NCBI RefSeq assembly: GCF_014203545.1
Contig: NZ_JACHJG010000008.1
Span: 124,001-188,000, forward strand
Length of the DNA stretch: 64,000 nt
DNA from: Streptomyces netropsis
GTDB taxonomy: Bacteria > Actinomycetota > Actinomycetes > Streptomycetales > Streptomycetaceae
Reading direction: 5' to 3'
The notes beneath the pieces are model-generated. The model searched no databases. It saw nothing but the letters and a program-made list of their open reading frames with translations, and was not told the origin of the DNA. Shown here in pieces: positions 1 through 8,804 of the stretch; position 1 is the stretch's first letter, and each line of letters begins with the position of its first letter. Both the position numbers and the translations under genes were made by a program.

Positions 1-104
1 CGCACCCCATTGATGAGCTGCCGCATCACCGCTTGCATTGCCCCGACCAAAGATGTTCCTGCTGTCAGGCGTGTGCCACCGGGCACACCGCGGAGGGGGA
101 TACC

Positions 105-2978
105 GTGCGCAAGCCGAGAGCACGTTCGGCGAGACCGAGAGCATCCAGGGCGCAGGGTGGCATAGCCGGTGCGGCGGCGCTGATCAGCGCCGCCGCACTT
201 GTCGTTTCGGCGGCTCCGGCCCCTGCTGCCGCGACGCCTCCACCGCCTCCCGGCCCGGGCGGGGTGGTCCCGGGGCAGAGGACGGCAACGCCCGCGCTGG
301 TGGAGGGACTCCGGGATCCGGTGAAGGCCACGGGGAGTGCGGCCGACGCGGCACGGGGGCACCTCGTGGGCAAGAAGGGCCGCTACCGGATCGCCAACCC
401 GGAGCGCGACCTGAAGCCCCTGCAGACCACAGCCGTCGGTGCGTCGGAGACCGTGCGGCTTCAGCAGCGGCACCGCGGTGTGGACGTCCTGGGTGGCCAG
501 TACCTCGTCCGGATGGACAAGAAGGGCGGCAAGAGAGTCGTCACCGGTACCTCCGGCAAGTACTTCACCGGGCTGTCCATCGACGTCAAGGCCGCAGTCG
601 GGGAGGACCTGGCCGTCGAGCGGGCGGTGGAAGCGGTCGAGGAACAGCTCGGTACGGACAAGTTCGGCAGGGACGACGCCACCGAGGACGGGCAGAGCGC
701 GGCGGCACCGCCGCTGACCGGCACCGCCCGCGGTCCGGTCGTCCTGCCCCGCGGGGCAGGCGTGCTCACCCATCACGTCACCGTGCGCGGCGCCGATCCG
801 GCCACCGGCGAACCGGTGCTTCGCGAGGTGTACATCGACGCGCAGGCCGGCCATCCGGTCCTCCAGTACAGCGGGATCAAGACGTTCGGCACCCCGGGGC
901 GGGGCGCCGGAGCGGGCGGCCGCGCCGGGAGCGACACGGCGGCAGCACGTGCCGCGGACGACCCCGCTCCGGCGGAGGAGCCGGGCGTCAGGGGATCCGG
1001 GGTCAAGTTCGACGGAAAGCCGGTCGAACTGCAATTGGCCGAGGACGTGTCGCGCAAGGAATACGTGATGCGTGATCACTCCCGGATGCGGGACAGCAGC
1101 AAGAACCTGCTCGCCACCTGGGACGCGCGCGGAAAGAGCGTCGGCGACGTGTCCGGCGCCTGGCCCGCCGACATCAAGGAGTTCGGCTCGCCCAGCCCCT
1201 CCTTCGGCAAGGAGGCGACCGACGCGGGCGCGGTCGACGCGCATTGGGCGGCGGGCAAGGTCTACGACTACTACAAGAAGGCGCACGGCCGGAACAGCCT
1301 GAACGGTCGTGGCATGACCGTCAACTCCCTGGTCGGCGTCACGTACTTCGGCATGCCGTACGTGAACGCCTTCTGGGACGGCACCAAGATGGTGTACGGC
1401 AGCGGCGACGCCGAGTACCGTCCGCTGTCCGCCGGCCTGGACGTCGTCGGCCACGAGATGACGCACGGGGTCGTGGAGAACAGCGCCGACCTCGTCTACG
1501 CGGGCCAGTCCGGCGCCATGAACGAGGCGATTGCCGACTACTTCGGCAATGCGATCAAGACGGACGCCTCCGGTGTCTCCATGGACAGCCCCGACTCGGG
1601 TCTGATGGGCGACACCCTGTGCCGCACGAAGTCACCGCGCGAGTGTGCGGTGCGCGACCTGAACGACGGCAGGACCACCTCCAAGTCCTTCCTCGGCATG
1701 GGCTTCGGCACGGACAACGGCGGTGTTCACCTGAACTCCACCATCTTCTCGGGCGCCCTCTGGGACATGCGCAAGGACGTCGGACGGACGCTCGCCGACA
1801 AGATCGTCTACAAGGCGCTCACCGAGTACCTCACCCCGCTGGACGGCTTCACCGAGGGCCGGGCCGCGGTACTCGCCGCCGCCAGGGCCCTGAACGTCTC
1901 CGCCAAGGACCTCGACACCGTCACCCGCTCCTTCAACGCCCACGGCATCGTCCCCCACTGGGAGCAGGCGATCGGCGTGGATACCGATCAGCTGCTGGGC
2001 AGGCTCAACGTCACCGACTCGGACACCGGTGCCGGCGGTGGCTGGTGGGCCGTGTCCAAGTCCGACGACAGCGGCTCCGAGCCGTACTCGATCCGGGCCG
2101 GGCGTACCGACGGCAGCGGATCGCCGAAGCTGATCAGCCCCAACGACGGCCGCTACCACGTCAATCCCGCCACGGACGGCAAAACCGTGGTGTGGGCGGC
2201 GCGCGGGCCGCGTGGTGTGGACCTCCTGTCGCGGCCGCTGACGGGCGGCCCCATCAAGAAACTGTGGTCCAACCGCAAGAGCATCTACGACGTGCGGGTC
2301 GAGGGCGGTGTCGTGGTCTTCTCGGCGTCCGTGCGTACCGGCGTGCCCATCAGGGTGGCCTATCTGCGCCCGGGCGACGAGGAGCCGACGTGGGTGGACA
2401 CCGGCGGTCGGCGCAACGCGACCGCCATGCCGTCCCTCCACGGCGGGAAGATCGCCTACGGCCGACGTACTTATTCGCGTCCCGGCGGCTACCTCTACTC
2501 CGTCGAGGTCCTGGATCTCGCGAGCGGCACGACGACCGTGATGCCGCAGCTCGGCAAGCCGATCAACGTCGGGCAGACCGGCATCACCGGCAAGCACGTC
2601 TTCTGGCTGGCGGACGAGGTCACCGACCAGGGCCAGCGGGCCGTGCGACGCGCGAACCTCGACGGAACGGGTGTGGTGGACCTCAGCAAGGAGCAGGGCG
2701 CGGATGCGCTGCACCCGACCGGTCTGACGACCTCGGAGGAGGCGGTGACGGTCACCTCCGAGGCTGCCTCGGCCCCCGGCGCGCCGTACCGCAACGAGAT
2801 GCTGTCCAAGCTGTGGCAGTTCTCCGCGGACGGTGCGAACAGGGGACGGGTCTCCTGCAACCGCGGTGAGCAGTCCGCCGCCGTCTCCGCGGGTGGCAAG
2901 CAGCTGATCTGGATCGACGCCACCACCGGTCACGGCGATCTGGTCACCCGTAGCCGGCCGGCCGGCAACTGCGGCTGA
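105..2978 (+). CDS. Secreted M4 (thermolysin-family) metallopeptidase with a beta-propeller-like tail
   Basis: A secreted zinc endopeptidase of about 957 residues. GTG at 105 is chosen because a strong GGAGGGGG site lies just upstream; an in-frame ATG at 33 would add an unlikely Cys-rich leader. The N-terminus is Arg-rich, then hydrophobic and Ala-rich, as in a Sec/Tat signal peptide. A propeptide region (FTP/PepSY type) follows. The catalytic domain has HEMTH at about residues 450-454 and a downstream NEAIADYFGN that supplies the third zinc ligand, as in M4 enzymes. Roughly the last 300 residues resemble repeated propeller blades (GGxxVWxA-type strands), which is longer than the usual M4 C-terminus. 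Role inferred: extracellular protein degradation. Confidence 0.93.
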   Translation: MRKPRARSARPRASRAQGGIAGAAALISAAALVVSAAPAPAAATPPPPPGPGGVVPGQRTATPALVEGLRDPVKATGSAADAARGHLVGKKGRYRIANPERDLKPLQTTAVGASETVRLQQRHRGVDVLGGQYLVRMDKKGGKRVVTGTSGKYFTGLSIDVKAAVGEDLAVERAVEAVEEQLGTDKFGRDDATEDGQSAAAPPLTGTARGPVVLPRGAGVLTHHVTVRGADPATGEPVLREVYIDAQAGHPVLQYSGIKTFGTPGRGAGAGGRAGSDTAAARAADDPAPAEEPGVRGSGVKFDGKPVELQLAEDVSRKEYVMRDHSRMRDSSKNLLATWDARGKSVGDVSGAWPADIKEFGSPSPSFGKEATDAGAVDAHWAAGKVYDYYKKAHGRNSLNGRGMTVNSLVGVTYFGMPYVNAFWDGTKMVYGSGDAEYRPLSAGLDVVGHEMTHGVVENSADLVYAGQSGAMNEAIADYFGNAIKTDASGVSMDSPDSGLMGDTLCRTKSPRECAVRDLNDGRTTSKSFLGMGFGTDNGGVHLNSTIFSGALWDMRKDVGRTLADKIVYKALTEYLTPLDGFTEGRAAVLAAARALNVSAKDLDTVTRSFNAHGIVPHWEQAIGVDTDQLLGRLNVTDSDTGAGGGWWAVSKSDDSGSEPYSIRAGRTDGSGSPKLISPNDGRYHVNPATDGKTVVWAARGPRGVDLLSRPLTGGPIKKLWSNRKSIYDVRVEGGVVVFSASVRTGVPIRVAYLRPGDEEPTWVDTGGRRNATAMPSLHGGKIAYGRRTYSRPGGYLYSVEVLDLASGTTTVMPQLGKPINVGQTGITGKHVFWLADEVTDQGQRAVRRANLDGTGVVDLSKEQGADALHPTGLTTSEEAVTVTSEAASAPGAPYRNEMLSKLWQFSADGANRGRVSCNRGEQSAAVSAGGKQLIWIDATTGHGDLVTRSRPAGNCG

Positions 2979-3053
2979 CCGGGAGCCGCACCACTCCCCC
3001 GGACCATCCAGGCGCCGGTGCGACTCCGTCGCGGCGCAGGGGATGTCGTCTGC

Positions 3054-3081
3054 GGCCCGCCGGACCTCGGTCCGGCGGGCC
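3054..3081. terminator. Stem-loop terminator after the M4 protease gene
   Basis: Perfect inverted repeat with 13-bp GC-rich arms (3054-3066 and 3069-3081) and a tiny loop. It lies 76 bases past the protease stop codon. There is no clear U-tract, which is common in Streptomyces. Confidence 0.7.
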
Positions 3082-3226
3082 GTACCTCGTGGCGGGTCGT
3101 GGAAGGCAGTCTGTTCCGTCCTGGAAGCGCACTCCCTTGGCCGGTTGCCTTCGGCCTGAAATGATCTTCGTGAACGAGCAGACGGCCTTCGCTCCGATGA
3201 GGTTGCGAGATGAGAGGAATTCAGGG

Positions 3227-3574
3227 ATGTTCGCTGTGATCTATCGGTGGCGGCTCCAGCCGGGCAAGGAGGAGCAGTTCGTCGCCGGGTGGCACCGGGT
3301 GACGGCGGCGATCCACACCCGGTGCGGCAGCTACGGGTCGAGGCTGCACCAGGCGGACGACGGTACCTGGGTGGCTTACGCACGCTGGCCCGACGCGGAG
3401 ACCCGCGAGCAGTGCGCGGCAGCCGATCCGGAAGGGGTTGCCATGATGCGCGACGCGATCGCGGAGCGCTTTCCCGAAACCCGGCTCCGGATCGTCGACG
3501 ACATGCTCGCGGAGCCGGAGCCGGGTGCGGAGCCCGAGCCGAACGCCGTGTCCCAGCCCGTCGGCGGGAGCTGA
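3227..3574 (+). CDS. Antibiotic biosynthesis monooxygenase (ABM) domain protein
   Basis: A 115-residue single-domain protein of the ABM/dimeric alpha-beta barrel fold. The start MFAVIYRWRLQPGKEEQF is typical of the family, and the ATG at 3227 follows an AGAGG site by about 8 bases. The core ends near residue 95. An unusual acidic Pro/Glu-rich tail (EPEPGAEPEP) follows. Such proteins act as small cofactor-free oxygenases or as stress-related dimers; the substrate cannot be read from the sequence. It stands alone between two transcription units. Confidence 0.82.
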   Translation: MFAVIYRWRLQPGKEEQFVAGWHRVTAAIHTRCGSYGSRLHQADDGTWVAYARWPDAETREQCAAADPEGVAMMRDAIAERFPETRLRIVDDMLAEPEPGAEPEPNAVSQPVGGS

Positions 3575-3659
3575 AAGCAGCACAACAGACCGCTAGGACG
3601 TGTCCGGTGAGTCACCCATCCCCCACCGGGCGCGCCAGGCGTGACTGCCCAGGCCGGGG

Positions 3660-4628
3660 TCAGGGCGCTGCGTAGCGCTTCGCCAGGACAGCGACGGCCT
3701 CGGCGACGGCTTGTCGGAGGTCGGGAGGGCCGAGTACCTCTGCCTCGGTGCCGAGCCTGAGCAGGTCACTGACGGCGACGGCCTGTGCCTCGATCGGCAT
3801 CTCCACCCGAACCCAGCCTTCCTCGTCAGGTGGCCCGGCGCTCTCAAGGGCTCGTACGCCCGCCGTGCCGAACTGCACGGGCAACAGTCGCTGGGCTCGG
3901 GGGGAGATCCTCAGTTGCGCGGTTCCCTGGTGAAGCGCGGCCTCCAGACGTCGGGAGGATTCCTCCCAGTAGGCAGCCAGATCGAATGCGGCCGGTCGTT
4001 CGAAGGCCTCTCCCGTCGTGTCGACGGCCAAGAACCGCGATATCCGATAGGTCCGCACGGCCTCGTCCGCCAGCGCCGCCAGGTACCAGATTCCGCCTTT
4101 GAGGACGATGCCGAGCGGGCGCAGCTCCCTATGGACCTCGCCGCCCCAACGCCGGTAGTGCGCACGCAGCACCCGCTGGTCCCACACCGCCCGTGCGACC
4201 TGTGCCAGATGCGGAACCGGGTCCGGGTCCCTGAACCATGCCGGCGCGTCCAGGTGGAAGCGGCCCTGAACGTGCCGGACCCGTTCCGCGAGTCCGGCCG
4301 GGAGGGCGGCCTGAAGTTTCAGCTGAGCGGTGGCCAGCACCGCGCCGAGGCCCAGATCACGCGCCGGCCCCGGCGCTCCGGCGAGGAAGAGCGAGCCGGC
4401 CTCGGCGTCGGTGAGCCCGGTCAGCCGCGTGCGGTACCCCTCCATCAAGCGGTAGCCGCCGGCGGGCCCGCGCTCGGCACGGACCGGGACACCCGACGCG
4501 CTGAGCGCTTCGATGTCCCGGTAGACGGTACGGGTCGTCACCTCGAGCTCTGCGGCGAGCTCAGGGGCGGTCATCCGCCCACGGTTCTGGAGCAGCAGGA
4601 GCAGGGAAAGAAGCCGGTCGGCACGCAT
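3660..4628 (-). CDS. WYL-domain transcriptional regulator (YafY/DeoR-like)
   Basis: A 322-residue DNA-binding regulator. The N-terminal winged helix-turn-helix (residues about 1-60) contains the TTRTVYRDIEALSASGVPV signature of this family, followed by a WYL ligand-sensing domain (RELRPLGIVLKGGIWYLAAL, about residues 165-185). The start MRADRLLSLLLLLQ at 4628 is the family-typical one; an upstream in-frame start lacks homology. It is divergent from the DUF3224 gene, and a 9-bp perfect dyad lies between them, so autoregulation and control of that gene are likely. Confidence 0.9.
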   Translation of the reverse strand: MRADRLLSLLLLLQNRGRMTAPELAAELEVTTRTVYRDIEALSASGVPVRAERGPAGGYRLMEGYRTRLTGLTDAEAGSLFLAGAPGPARDLGLGAVLATAQLKLQAALPAGLAERVRHVQGRFHLDAPAWFRDPDPVPHLAQVARAVWDQRVLRAHYRRWGGEVHRELRPLGIVLKGGIWYLAALADEAVRTYRISRFLAVDTTGEAFERPAAFDLAAYWEESSRRLEAALHQGTAQLRISPRAQRLLPVQFGTAGVRALESAGPPDEEGWVRVEMPIEAQAVAVSDLLRLGTEAEVLGPPDLRQAVAEAVAVLAKRYAAP

Positions 4629-4646
4629 GGAGACATTGTCCTGCCA

Positions 4647-4669
4647 TACCTGACAGGAGGTGTCAGGTA
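4647..4669. promoter_or_regulatory. Dyad operator between the WYL regulator and DUF3224 genes
   Basis: Perfect inverted repeat TACCTGACA / TGTCAGGTA separated by GGAGG. It sits 18 bases upstream of the regulator's start and upstream of the divergent DUF3224 gene, the position expected of an operator for the adjacent regulator. Binding is inferred. Confidence 0.7.
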
Positions 4670-4729
4670 CGGCGTTCAGTCTGATCACACGCCGTGCGGA
4701 AAACCGTGCGGCTGATCGAGAGGACATCC

Positions 4730-5137
4730 ATGCCCGCGCAGACCACCGGCCACTTCACCTTCGCCAACTGGGAGGAGCGCCCCGTCAGCCCGAGCGAGGC
4801 AAGCCCGAAACTCGCCCACGCCTCCGTCACCAACACCTTCACCGGCGGCATCGAGGTCGCCGACACCACCTGCGAGTACACCATCGTCTACGTCACGGAG
4901 AAGACCGGGACGTTCACCGGAATGGAGATGCTGATCGGCAGTCTCGACGGACGCGAGGGCAGCTTCGTCGTCGAGGAACGCGGTTCGTTCGACGCCGACG
5001 GCACGGTGCGCTGCGTCTTCGAGGTCGTGCCGGATTCAGGCACCGGCGAGCTGACCGGGCTGCGGGGAACCGGCCGCTTCACTGCCGAGCACGGTGAGCC
5101 ATCCGTCCCGTACACCTTTGACTACGACCTGAGGTGA
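4730..5137 (+). CDS. DUF3224 domain-containing protein
   Basis: A 135-residue beta-rich protein (allene-oxide-cyclase-like barrel). It contains the family core F..WEE..., a TCEYTIVYV strand, GSFVVEERGSFD and LTGLRGTGRFTAEHG. ATG at 4730 follows GAGAGGA. The biochemical function of DUF3224 is unknown to me. It is divergently paired with the WYL regulator, an arrangement that suggests inducible expression. Confidence 0.88.
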   Translation: MPAQTTGHFTFANWEERPVSPSEASPKLAHASVTNTFTGGIEVADTTCEYTIVYVTEKTGTFTGMEMLIGSLDGREGSFVVEERGSFDADGTVRCVFEVVPDSGTGELTGLRGTGRFTAEHGEPSVPYTFDYDLR

Positions 5138-5196
5138 TCACCGGGCACCGGCCAGAGGGGCCCGCACGGATCGCCGTCTCGGCCTCCTTGAGGTGA

Positions 5197-5225
5197 TGGA
5201 CGGCGCCCGGCATGGGCGCCGTCCA
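5197..5225. terminator. Stem-loop terminator after DUF3224
   Basis: Perfect 12-bp inverted repeat (5197-5208 and 5214-5225) with a 5-base loop, 59 bases after the DUF3224 stop codon. It could also serve the convergent phosphatase gene. Confidence 0.75.
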
Positions 5226-5326
5226 CCGGACAGCGCGAGGGGATGCGTGTCAGCTGATCGGGAACTTGTCACGCTTCCTCCAAGGTTCAATCGTGTGTCC
5301 GGCCCCTGTTGCGGCCCTTGACGTGC

Positions 5327-5950
5327 TCAGATGTGCAACTCGGGTGGGAAGCCGGTCCAGCGCAGCTCGGCAGGCAGATGTCGCATGTCGTTGTAGACGA
5401 GGACGGAGGAGGGCCGCCCAGGCGCGTATCGGATGACCGTCAGGGCGGCGTTGCCATGGTTGAGGCCGATCCAGCGCCACTTCGGTGCGTCCATGGCGTG
5501 CCGGACGAGCCAGCCGACGAGGAAGTTATGGGTGACGACCAGTTCGTGACGCGGCTCGTCGCCGTCCACCGGCCCGGTGAACCGCTCCAGTGCCTGGCGG
5601 GCCAGCACCGGTCCGCGCTCCCGCTCCTCGGGCGTGAACTGGTCGAGGAAACCAAGCAGGAAGTCGGCGGAGTCCGCCGGCAGTTCGTCCCTGTTCGGCA
5701 CGTCGGGGACGTAGTCCCCAGCAGTCTCCGTGACGCGCAGGGGGACATCGCTCAACTGTTCACCGATCAGGCGCGCGGTCTGCGCTGCCCGGGGCAGTGG
5801 GCTGTGGTGAACGGCCGAGAAGGGGATGCCCCGGAGCCGCCGGCCGAGCAGCACCGCCTGCTGTCGGCCGTGCTCCGTCAGTCCGCTCTCGTCCGGCAAC
5901 GCCTCGCCGTGCCGGACGAGATAGAGGTAACGAGTGACTGTTCCCGTCAT
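5327..5950 (-). CDS. Histidine phosphatase family protein
   Basis: A 207-residue cytosolic phosphatase of the phosphoglycerate-mutase-like fold. The RHG motif is at residues 13-15 (YLVRHGEA), with the HSPLPRAAQTA segment near 50-60 and the second catalytic His in VVTHNFLVGWLV near residue 140. Length and motif spacing are normal. The substrate is unknown. It stands alone. Confidence 0.9.
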   Translation of the reverse strand: MTGTVTRYLYLVRHGEALPDESGLTEHGRQQAVLLGRRLRGIPFSAVHHSPLPRAAQTARLIGEQLSDVPLRVTETAGDYVPDVPNRDELPADSADFLLGFLDQFTPEERERGPVLARQALERFTGPVDGDEPRHELVVTHNFLVGWLVRHAMDAPKWRWIGLNHGNAALTVIRYAPGRPSSVLVYNDMRHLPAELRWTGFPPELHI

Positions 5951-6064
5951 TCCGAACTCCTTAGTGCCTGCTCACGATCTTATGCAGCGTCCCGAGGCCG
6001 AGCAGGTCGACGCAGTGGTGCCCCGGCGCCTCCCCCTCGCGCCGGGGCCCCTGCGTCAGTCCGG

Positions 6065-6526
6065 TCAGACGGGCGTGATCCGCCAGGTCTGCCAGTTGGC
6101 GCGGGTGCAGTTGCGCATGTTGATCCCTGCCCCGTCCCTGCGCTCACCCTCGTTCTGGATGCTGAGGCACTGGGGGTTGACGTCCGAGATCAGCTCACGG
6201 GTGTTGGGGTTGTGGCTCCAGCGCTGATTGGCGTTGCCGTGACAGTCACCGACCGCCTGAGCAGGGGCGTTGATCTCGCCGTTGCGCACGTCGAGGCAGT
6301 GGTTCTCTGCCGCGTTGACGAGTTTACGGCCGTCCCAGAACCAGAACTGGTTGCCGTGCTGGCGGCAGGTCTGCATCTCGACGTTGTCGCCGTTGGACGA
6401 CAGGCACTTGTCGTGCATGTCGCTGCGGATCTCGATGAAGTCCCGTGCCGACGCGGAAGTCGTGGTGGTCAGCGGCAGTGCCGCCGTGCCCAGGGCGAGG
6501 GCGAGCGCGGTGAGTCGACGTCGCAT
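6065..6526 (-). CDS. Secreted ricin B-type lectin domain protein
   Basis: A 153-residue secreted protein. The start at 6526 gives a normal signal peptide (MRRRLTALALALG, then Thr/Ser-rich to ASA). The mature part is a single beta-trefoil with three QxW-type repeats (NQFWFWDG, NQRWSHN, WQTWRI) and paired Cys residues (KCLS, HCLDV, QCLSI). Family role: binding of galactose- or xylan-type carbohydrate. There is no catalytic domain. It is divergent from the LuxR regulator. Confidence 0.88.
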   Translation of the reverse strand: MRRRLTALALALGTAALPLTTTTSASARDFIEIRSDMHDKCLSSNGDNVEMQTCRQHGNQFWFWDGRKLVNAAENHCLDVRNGEINAPAQAVGDCHGNANQRWSHNPNTRELISDVNPQCLSIQNEGERRDGAGINMRNCTRANWQTWRITPV

Positions 6527-6654
6527 CACTGTGTCCGTTCTCTCGTGGCGTCTCCGTTGCGGATCCGCTTGCCTCTGAGGATCACCTGGACGCCTGAGAG
6601 TGAACATCCCGCGATCTGGGGGGTTGACCTGAGGGCCACCTCGATACTCGCTTC

Positions 6655-7659
6655 ATGTTCACGGAGGCGATGGCCGAGGCCCGTACCGTGCCCGAGCTGG
6701 GGCTCGAGCTCTCGCAGCGCATCGGGCGGCTCGTACCGCACGAGGGGTACGTCCTCACCGGGAACGACCCGGTCACCGGCGCGGGGTGCTTCGTGTGCAG
6801 GAAGCACGGCTACTGCGGCGAGACGTTCCGTCGCACGCTGATCGACGACGTCCGGGGGCAGGACCTGTTTCCGTTCTCGGAACTCATCCGTGGCCCGTCG
6901 AGGGTCGGGGTACTCGGCTCGGGCGCGCCCGGGGAGCAATCGAGCCGTCGATTGCACGAGGTACTGATTCCCCAGGGATTCGGCAGTGAGATGCGGGTGG
7001 CACTGGTCGCCGGCGGCGTGGTCTGGGGAACGATGGCCTTGCTGCGTGAACGGGGAAGGCGCCCGTTCACGTCCGCCGACGCCGACGCGGTCCAGCAGCT
7101 CCTGCCTGACTTGTGCACGATTCTGAGAAGGTTCGTCACCGGTCTGACGACGCCGCGACCGCTCCCCGGCGTCCGGCCCCCCGGAGTGATCGTGGTCGGC
7201 AGGGACGACAGGATCAAGGCAGCCTCCCCGACCGGTCGCGACTGGCTGCGCGCGTGCGTACCCGACATGGAGCTCACCACCGAGGACGAACTCGCCCTCA
7301 CGACGTGGAATATCGCATTCTTCGCCCGTCGCGCGGCAGGGAGCGCGCTGAGCCGTATCCCGACCGCCGACGGCTGGATCGGGCTGCACGCGCAACGGCT
7401 GGTCGGCGGCGCAGTGGACGATGTCGTCATCACCGTCCAGCCCGCCTCGGCCGGGCTCCTCCTTCCGGCGGTCGCGGCCTGGTACGGCATCACCCGCAGG
7501 GAGCTCGCGGTGGTCGAACAGGCGCTGGACGGCCTGTCCGGCAAACAGATCGCCCGCCGCCTGGACGTGTCACCACACACCGTCAACGACCACTTCAAGG
7601 CCGTGTACCGGAAGACGGGCATGTCCTGTCGCGAGGAACTCATCGCGGCGTTGTCGTGA
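6655..7659 (+). CDS. LuxR-family transcriptional regulator with a GAF-like sensor
   Basis: A 334-residue regulator. The N-terminal two thirds resemble a GAF/PAS-type sensing region. The last 60-65 residues are a LuxR helix-turn-helix (LTRRELAVVEQALDGLSGK, then QIARRLDVSPHTVNDHFKAV). The start at 6655 is the first ATG; its ribosome binding site is weak. The signal sensed is unknown. The divergent lectin gene is the only evident neighbour target. Confidence 0.87.
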   Translation: MFTEAMAEARTVPELGLELSQRIGRLVPHEGYVLTGNDPVTGAGCFVCRKHGYCGETFRRTLIDDVRGQDLFPFSELIRGPSRVGVLGSGAPGEQSSRRLHEVLIPQGFGSEMRVALVAGGVVWGTMALLRERGRRPFTSADADAVQQLLPDLCTILRRFVTGLTTPRPLPGVRPPGVIVVGRDDRIKAASPTGRDWLRACVPDMELTTEDELALTTWNIAFFARRAAGSALSRIPTADGWIGLHAQRLVGGAVDDVVITVQPASAGLLLPAVAAWYGITRRELAVVEQALDGLSGKQIARRLDVSPHTVNDHFKAVYRKTGMSCREELIAALS

Positions 7660-7893
7660 CAGGGACCGTGCGCACCCGGGCCGGGAGGCTCGGCCTGGAG
7701 GAGCCACGAGGCGACATCCTGACGCGGTGAGGATCTGGACCCACGACAGGTGAACGCTTGTTCGAGTTTCCCTCAAGTGGCTGTCGATCCACGTGGCTGC
7801 ACGGCGGGGCAGACCGGTTTGCCGATGTTGTGCCCGGCGCGTTTGATGGAAGGAGAGCCTTGGGCGGGCGGCAGGCCGGAAGGAGATGCCATC

Positions 7894-8751
7894 GTGGATC
7901 TCGTACTGCGCCCGGGAAGGGCGGATGATGCCTCGGAGTGCGGAAGGATCTGCTTCGAGGCCTTCTCCGGGATCGCCCGCGAGCACGGATTCACCTCCGA
8001 CGTTCCCAGTGCGGAAGAGGGCGCGGGAATGTGCGGAACGCTGCTGAACCACCCAGGCTTCTACAGCGTCGTCGCCGAACTCGACGGCCGGGTCGTGGGC
8101 AGCAACTTCCTCGACGAGCGGTCGCCCGTAACCGGCGTCGGGCCGGTCACCGTGGACCCGGCCACGCAGAACGGCGGCATCGGACGTCGGCTCATGCAGG
8201 ACGTCATGCGACGGTCAGCCGAGCGGCAGGCACCCGGCATCCGACTGCTGCAGAGCGGCTACCACACACGGTCGTTCGCGCTGTACGCCGGCCTCGGGTT
8301 CGAGTTCCGCGAAACGATGGCCTGCCTGCAGGGACAGCCGATCGGAGGAACCGTGCCCGGGTACGGGGTGCGGGCGGCGACGGACGCGGACCTGGCGGCG
8401 TGCAACGAGGTGTGCCGGAAGGTCCACGGGACCGATCGCGGCGGCGAGGTCGCCGACGCGATCGAGATGGGCACGGCCCGCGTGTGCGAACACGACGGAC
8501 GCATCACCGGCTACGCCACGGACCTGTCGTTCTTCGCGCACGCGGTCGGCGAGAGCACCGAGGACATCAGGGCCCTCATCGCCGCGGCTCCCGCCTTCGG
8601 CGGCCCCGGCATCCTCGTCCCCGCGCGCGACACCCCCCTGCTCCAGTGGTGTCTGCGACACGGTCTCAAGGTCAAGCAGCTCATGAGCCTGATGACCATC
8701 GGGTTCTACAACGAACCCGCCGGAGCGTATCTCCCCTCCATCCTCTACTGA
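7894..8751 (+). CDS. GNAT-family N-acetyltransferase (two GNAT-like halves)
   Basis: A 285-residue acetyltransferase. GTG at 7894 has GGAAGGAG 8 bases upstream, so longer upstream starts are rejected. The N-terminal GNAT domain carries the acetyl-CoA-binding segment VDPATQNGGIGRRLMQDVM near residues 90-108. The C-terminal half (from about residue 160, VRAATDADLAACNEVC) looks like a second, degenerate GNAT-like module. Substrate unknown; monocistronic. Confidence 0.87.
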   Translation: MDLVLRPGRADDASECGRICFEAFSGIAREHGFTSDVPSAEEGAGMCGTLLNHPGFYSVVAELDGRVVGSNFLDERSPVTGVGPVTVDPATQNGGIGRRLMQDVMRRSAERQAPGIRLLQSGYHTRSFALYAGLGFEFRETMACLQGQPIGGTVPGYGVRAATDADLAACNEVCRKVHGTDRGGEVADAIEMGTARVCEHDGRITGYATDLSFFAHAVGESTEDIRALIAAAPAFGGPGILVPARDTPLLQWCLRHGLKVKQLMSLMTIGFYNEPAGAYLPSILY

Positions 8752-8804
8752 GACCCGCTGCCGCCGCGAGGCCCACCCGGGGCCACCGGTACTCCTCCGA
8801 ACTC

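Noticed and set aside
1632..3383. Reverse-strand open frame of 583 codons over the M4 protease 3' half
   Set aside because: Arg/Gly/His-rich translation without family resemblance; the M4 gene on the other strand explains the codon bias.
5309..6841. Plus-strand open frame of 510 codons over phosphatase and lectin genes
   Set aside because: It spans two real reverse-strand genes and the promoter between them; translation is noise.
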